64,000 nucleotides of DNA, taken from Mesorhizobium waimense. GTDB taxonomy: Bacteria; Pseudomonadota; Alphaproteobacteria; Rhizobiales; Rhizobiaceae. The notes beneath the pieces were generated by a model. The model was not told where the DNA came from. It did no database searches and saw only the letters and a list, made by a program, of their open reading frames with translations. Position numbers and translations under genes: made by a program. The stretch lies in contig NZ_QZWZ01000005.1 in assembly GCF_003601975.1 (NCBI RefSeq), forward strand, positions 1-64,000, read 5' to 3'. The stretch's first letter is position 1. Every line of letters begins with the position of its first letter. Shown here one piece after another: positions 59,810 to 64,000 of the stretch.

Positions 59810-60133
59810 ACGGCCAACCTGAAGCCTGGTGCAAGGTCCCGGAAACCATGCCCTACGCTTGGCCGGCGAAGAACAAGCTCTCGGCGTACAGCGTCCTTCC
59901 CATCGGCGATCTCTGAGATTACGATCACATACGACAGTTCGCCAAGCGGGTACGGCTGATTGACCTGGGGGTCTGCGGCAAATGTCATGTTACGGCGGGA
60001 TAGCGTTTCGTAGCCAATCTTCCTCCGGACACTGCCCTCGTCAGCGGAGGTCGCATTTCCTGCACCTGACCAGGGACCGTTTCGCGCCGATCTGGCACGA
60101 ACGCAGGTACCGCGCGTGGACTGCGGATCGGCA
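59810..60133. other. Intergenic region between the second tagH and tssL
   Basis: About 324 bp that interrupts an otherwise co-oriented set. On the minus strand, from about 59990 down, a short open stretch reads ELSYVIVISEIADGKDAVRR and could be a gene remnant, but nothing supports it further. No clear terminator or promoter was found; ATGAGCTCG at 60134 begins tssL copy 2. Confidence 0.4.
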
Positions 60134-61639
60134 ATGAGCTCGAAGGACGATCCTTTCGGCCCCGCGGGCAAGACCGTCATTCGCGCAACGCCGCGGCGCG
60201 AGCGCAAACCGGCGCCGATTCCGCAGGAACCCGGCTCCGATGGCGGACAGCCGGCGCCGGCCAAGCAGTCAACGGTCTTCGATCCCGGCGTCGGCAGCCA
60301 TGCGCCGGTGGGCTGGACGTCCGGAACTGTGATCTATCAAGGGGCGCCACCCAGTGTCGCCGGCGCAACCGGCGCTTCCGCGGCAGCGCCCGTCTTGCAG
60401 CAGGCTGTGCTGATCGATGCCGCCGACAGCGTCAAATATGCGGCCCAAAACCCCATCCTCGCCGCGGCAGCTCCCGTGCTGATGCTGCTTGGCCAGCTCA
60501 GGCTTATCCCGGTCGAAAGAGAAGCGCAGCCACTTTCAGAACACATCGCCGAAGCGATCGAAAAGTTCGACCGGTCGCTGGAGAAATCCGGCATTGCCGA
60601 TGAGGATGCACGGATCGCAAAGTTTGCTCTTTGCGAAACCGTCGACGACCTCGTCGGCAACCTGCCGTGGCCCAAAGAGGACGCCTGGGTGCAGCACGGC
60701 ATGGTGTCGCGTTTCTTCCATGTCGAACCCACCGGTACCGGCTTCTACGAGGCGCTGAACAAGATTCTGGCCAAACCTGAAACGCATTACGATTTGCTCG
60801 AACTGATGCATGCCTGCCTGTCGCTCGGCTTCGAAGGCCAGTATCGGGGGTTGCCGCGCGAAGACAACAATCTCGAACGCGTCCGGCGCGACGTCTATGA
60901 GACGCTTCGCTATTTCAAGCCGCGTGACGGCGAAGATATTTCCCCCCACTGGCAAGGCCTGGCGGCGACGATGGCGCCGCCTTCCGCCCGGCTGCCGCTT
61001 TGGGTCGTTGCCGCCGCCGCCTCTGCGCTGCTGACGGCGGCATTCTTCGCCTTGCGGGTCACCATCACCGATGAGGGCGATGCGCTCGCCGGTGAGTTGC
61101 TGGCGCTCAATCCGTCGACGCCAATCACCATAGAACGCGCCAGCGTGGCGCCGCTGGCCAAACCGGTGAAAGCCGCCCCGCCCGCCGCCAGCACCCAGCT
61201 CGACCGCATCCGCGCGGCACTCGCCAAGGAGGTCGAGGGCGGCGGACTGAGCGTCGGCACGAAGGGCAATTTCATCGTGGTGGAAATCAACAATCTGGTG
61301 TTGTTCCAGCCCGGCAAGGCCGAGGTGAAGCCCGAATTCAAGGCGATTGCCGCGGATATCGCCGCCGCTCTGAATCCCGAACCGGGACCAATCAGGATTG
61401 TCGGCCATACCGACAATGTGAAGCCGCGAAAATCGAGTGCGTTCAAATCCAACTTCGACCTCTCCGTCGCTCGGGCCAAGGCCGTCGAAACCATCATCGC
61501 ACCGCAATTCAAGGACGCTTCGCGCATCATGGTCGACGGCAAGGGCGAAGACGAGCCGATCGCCGACAATGCGACGCCGGAAGGCCGCGCCAGGAACCGC
61601 CGTGTCGACGTGATGATCCCGCGGGAGGAGACATTGTGA
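60134..61639 (+). CDS. T6SS membrane protein TssL with C-terminal OmpA domain (copy 2)
   Basis: 501 residues, about 60 longer than copy 1. The N-terminus SSKDDPFGPAGKTVIRATPR is a longer Pro/Ala-rich tail. The DotU domain (about 100-270) has NPILAAAAPVLMLLGQLRLI, FALCETVDDLVGNLPWPKED and LLELMHACLSLGFEGQYRGL. The membrane helix at about 287-308 is LWVVAAAASALLTAAFFALR. The OmpA domain has LVLFQPGKAEVKPEFKAIA and RIVGHTDNVKPRKSSAFKSN near 423. It is clearly a diverged paralogue, not a recent copy. It is followed by tssM copy 2, so it should form its own inner-membrane complex. An in-frame GTG at 60116 lies six codons upstream. Confidence 0.93.
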   Translation: MSSKDDPFGPAGKTVIRATPRRERKPAPIPQEPGSDGGQPAPAKQSTVFDPGVGSHAPVGWTSGTVIYQGAPPSVAGATGASAAAPVLQQAVLIDAADSVKYAAQNPILAAAAPVLMLLGQLRLIPVEREAQPLSEHIAEAIEKFDRSLEKSGIADEDARIAKFALCETVDDLVGNLPWPKEDAWVQHGMVSRFFHVEPTGTGFYEALNKILAKPETHYDLLELMHACLSLGFEGQYRGLPREDNNLERVRRDVYETLRYFKPRDGEDISPHWQGLAATMAPPSARLPLWVVAAAASALLTAAFFALRVTITDEGDALAGELLALNPSTPITIERASVAPLAKPVKAAPPAASTQLDRIRAALAKEVEGGGLSVGTKGNFIVVEINNLVLFQPGKAEVKPEFKAIAADIAAALNPEPGPIRIVGHTDNVKPRKSSAFKSNFDLSVARAKAVETIIAPQFKDASRIMVDGKGEDEPIADNATPEGRARNRRVDVMIPREETL

Positions 61640-61664
61640 GCGCGCCCAGTTGGAGGCGCCGCTG

Positions 61665-64000
61665 ATGGACTGGCTGCTGCGGATAGTCAGCATCCTCGCG
61701 CTGGCCGCCTTTTCGGCGGCGGTGTGGTTTGCCGGCCCCTTGATCCGTTTCGCCGACACCCGCCCGCTGGGACCGATCTGGCTGCGCGCGACGATCATCG
61801 GCGTGATCGTGGCGATCGTGGCGCTCTCCTGGGGCTGGCGTTTCTGGCGGATGCGAAAGGCACAAAAGGCACTCGAAACTGCAATCACCGGAAACCGCGA
61901 CAGGAATGACGATTCGCAGGTGCTCGAGGCGCGCATGAACGAGGCGATCGCGACGCTCAAGCGCTCGAGCGGCAAGCGCAATTTCCTCTATGAGATCCCC
62001 TGGTACATCGTCATCGGCCCGCCAGGTGCCGGCAAGACGACCGCGCTGGTCAATTCGGGCCTGAAATTTCCGCTTGCCGGTTCGGGCGATGCCCAGCCGG
62101 TGGCCGGCGTCGGCGGCACGCGGTCCTGCGACTGGTGGTTCACCGACGAGGCCGTGCTGATCGACACCGCCGGGCGCTACACGATGCAGGAGTCCGACGC
62201 ACAGCGCGACAAGAGCAGTTGGCTCGCCTTCTTGTCGCTGCTCAAGACGCACCGCGCCCGGCAACCGATCAACGGCGTCATTCTGGCAATTAGTCTGGCC
62301 GATCTCATCAGCCTCGACGATCAGAAACTCGAGGCCCATGTCACGGAGATCCGCAGTCGTCTGCGCGAAGTCTACGAGACACTGAAAATCCAGTTTCCGG
62401 TGTATCTGCTTTTCACCAAGGCCGATCTTGTTTCCGGGTTCATGGACTATTTCGGCGACTTCGACGAAGCGCGCCGGCGCAAAGTCTGGGGCGCGACCTT
62501 CCAGACCGCGGATCGCAACAAGAACATGGCTGGCGAGGCCGCCACGGAATTCGACGCACTGGCAAGCCAACTGGCGGAAGAGATCCCCGACCGCCTGCAG
62601 GAAGAAGCCGATCCGGTCGCGCGCATCGCCATCTTCGGCTTTCCGGCGCAATTCGCCGCGCTGAGGAGCCGAATTTCCGGGTTTGTCACCGGCATATTCG
62701 ATCCGGCCCGCAGCCAGGTGAACGTCACCCTGCGCGGCCTCTATTTTTCGTCGGGCACGCAGGAGGGAACGCCGATCGACCAGCTGCTGGGCACGATCGG
62801 CCGCAGTTTCGGCAGCAGCTCCCAGGCGCATCTTTCCGGCACCGGCAAGAGCTTCTTTCTGCATGACCTGCTGACCGGCGTCATTTTCGCCGAGTCCGGC
62901 TGGGTCTCCTACGACAGGGCGGCGGAGCGGCGTGCGGCGATCGCCAGATATGGCGGCTTTGGCGCGATCGCATTGATCGCAGCTGCGGTGCTGGGCACGC
63001 TGGCGCTGAGCTTTGCCGACAACAGGTCGCTGATCGATTCCACCACGCAAGCCATCAGCCAATATCGCCAGACGGCAGACGCGTTGCTCAAGAGCACGAC
63101 GGTTACCGACGTCGACCTCGAAAACGTCCTCGGCCCACTCGACCAGCTTCGCAACCTGCCTGCCGGGTATGAGACGGGTGACGTGCCGGCACCGGTCGAG
63201 GAAACCTTCGGCCTCAGCCAGCGCGAAAGACTGCTATCGGCATCAAAGGCGGCCTATCGTCAGGCGCTGGAGCGAACGTTCCGCTCGCGGCTGCTCATTC
63301 AGGCCGAACGCACGATCCAGGCCAAGATGGCTGATCCCGCCGCGCTCTACGAACCGTTGAAAATTTATCTGATGCTGGGCGGCAAGGCGCCGAAGGTCGA
63401 CGACGAGCTGATCGTTTCCTGGATGAGGCAGGATTGGGAGCAGAACCGGTATCCGGGCGAAAACAACCGCGAGGGACGGGCGCAACTCGAAAAGCATCTG
63501 CGCGCCATGCTTGCGCTGGACGACGCCTATGATCCGGTCTTCGAACTCAACCGGCCGCTTGTCGAAGCCGCGCAGCGCTCGCTCGGACGCATGAGCCTTG
63601 CCGATCGTGCCACGGCATTGATCAAATCGGCGATTTACGGGGCGGCACTGCAGGATTTTTCCGTTGCCGCGAAAGCCGGCCCGGAAGCACAGCTGCTGTT
63701 CGAGCGCATCGATAGCAGCGAGCTGTCGGATCTTCGCGTTCCCGGTCTCTACACGCATGCCGGCTTCAGTGACTTCTACCTCGGACAGCTCTCGCGCATT
63801 GCGCAGATGCTGGTCGACGACCAGTGGGTTCTGGGCGGCGGTGGCGAGCAGGGTGGCATCGACCAGGAATTGCTCAAGCTCGGCCCCGAACTGCTCGACC
63901 GCTACGGCAAGGAATTCGCCGCGGCATGGAACGCCATTCTCGACCAATTGAGATTCAAGGCGATGCTGAAGGATAAGCCGAACTACATTGCGCTGTCCGC
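61665..64000 (+). CDS. T6SS membrane protein TssM / IcmF (copy 2), runs off the right end
   Basis: The first about 778 residues are present, with no stop before the window end. Two membrane helices (VSILALAAFSAAVWFAGPLI; IIGVIVAIVALSWGWRFW) precede the cytoplasmic domain. Walker A GPPGAGKTTAL is near residue 118, VLIDTAGRYTMQES follows, and YLLFTKADLVSGFMDYFGDF is a G4-like strand. The third helix near 430 (GFGAIALIAAAVLGTLALSF) leads to the periplasmic part (LKIYLMLGGKAPKVDDELIV). The Walker A here has Gly-Ala where copy 1 has Ala-Thr. The ATG at 61665 lies 25 bases after tssL copy 2, with GGAGGCG upstream. Confidence 0.94.
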   Translation, partial: MDWLLRIVSILALAAFSAAVWFAGPLIRFADTRPLGPIWLRATIIGVIVAIVALSWGWRFWRMRKAQKALETAITGNRDRNDDSQVLEARMNEAIATLKRSSGKRNFLYEIPWYIVIGPPGAGKTTALVNSGLKFPLAGSGDAQPVAGVGGTRSCDWWFTDEAVLIDTAGRYTMQESDAQRDKSSWLAFLSLLKTHRARQPINGVILAISLADLISLDDQKLEAHVTEIRSRLREVYETLKIQFPVYLLFTKADLVSGFMDYFGDFDEARRRKVWGATFQTADRNKNMAGEAATEFDALASQLAEEIPDRLQEEADPVARIAIFGFPAQFAALRSRISGFVTGIFDPARSQVNVTLRGLYFSSGTQEGTPIDQLLGTIGRSFGSSSQAHLSGTGKSFFLHDLLTGVIFAESGWVSYDRAAERRAAIARYGGFGAIALIAAAVLGTLALSFADNRSLIDSTTQAISQYRQTADALLKSTTVTDVDLENVLGPLDQLRNLPAGYETGDVPAPVEETFGLSQRERLLSASKAAYRQALERTFRSRLLIQAERTIQAKMADPAALYEPLKIYLMLGGKAPKVDDELIVSWMRQDWEQNRYPGENNREGRAQLEKHLRAMLALDDAYDPVFELNRPLVEAAQRSLGRMSLADRATALIKSAIYGAALQDFSVAAKAGPEAQLLFERIDSSELSDLRVPGLYTHAGFSDFYLGQLSRIAQMLVDDQWVLGGGGEQGGIDQELLKLGPELLDRYGKEFAAAWNAILDQLRFKAMLKDKPNYIALS

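Noticed and set aside
59782..60264. A 160-codon minus-strand frame across the tagH2-tssL2 gap
   Set aside because: One stretch (YVIVISEIADGKDAVRR) looks protein-like, but the frame runs into both neighbours and no family or ribosome-binding site supports it.
61527..63062. A 511-residue minus-strand frame opposite the second tssM
   Set aside because: The plus strand encodes TssM with Walker A and membrane helices; the minus frame has no family features.

Overview
The window is high-GC DNA with the coding style and gene content of a rhizobial alphaproteobacterium, most likely Mesorhizobium or a close relative. This is inferred from gene families, frequent TTG/GTG starts, a short second FtsZ and a family of about 105-bp palindromic interspersed repeats. 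No rRNA or tRNA gene was seen. The first 20 bases are a Nextera transposon adapter remnant, so the left edge is an assembly artefact and the first gene is cut there.

Region 1 (21-7114) is a catabolic locus. A minus-strand operon encodes a ribose-type sugar ABC importer (periplasmic binding protein, double ATPase, two permeases). A divergent IclR regulator faces it across an intergenic region holding two tandem inverted repeats, the probable operator. A lactonase-like amidohydrolase and a PLP enzyme of the D-threonine aldolase/D-serine dehydratase-like family flank the importer.

Region 2 (7705-16681) is a type I secretion locus: a 1295-residue Ca-binding/VCBS-type repeat protein, a PrtD-type ABC exporter, an HlyD-type adaptor and a SapC-family protein. 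The repeat protein is preceded by a 46-codon fragment that looks like the original N-terminus of such a protein, and it carries a nearly exact 339-bp tandem duplication. Between the adaptor and sapC lies a decayed frameshifted gene.

Region 3 (16877-30692) is a polysaccharide synthesis and export locus: WecG-type glycosyltransferase, FAD oxidoreductase, CelD-type GNAT protein, GINT1-like propeller protein, GT4 glycosyltransferase, flippase, Wzz/GumC-type co-polymerase with a degenerate kinase domain, Tat-exported GH5 hydrolase, polymerase-like membrane protein and another GNAT-like protein. A short FtsZ (31019-32026) follows.

Region 4 (32201-64000) is a complete type VI secretion system. clpV is divergent from tssA-tssB-tssC-hcp-tssE-tssF-tssG-tagH-tssJ-tssK-tssL-tssM-tagF. 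The same strand continues into a cargo module: a DUF2169 adaptor, a ketosynthase-fold protein without its catalytic Cys, a DUF4150 PAAR-like protein with a Cys-rich C-terminal domain (candidate toxin) and a propeller-like protein (candidate immunity). Facing it is a vgrG-DUF6484-TIGR02270 operon. After it comes a second tagH-tssL-tssM set, the last gene running off the right end. Two membrane-complex gene sets with one sheath/tube/baseplate set, and the DUF2169-pseudo-ketosynthase-PAAR-like-propeller module, are the most interesting parts of the window.
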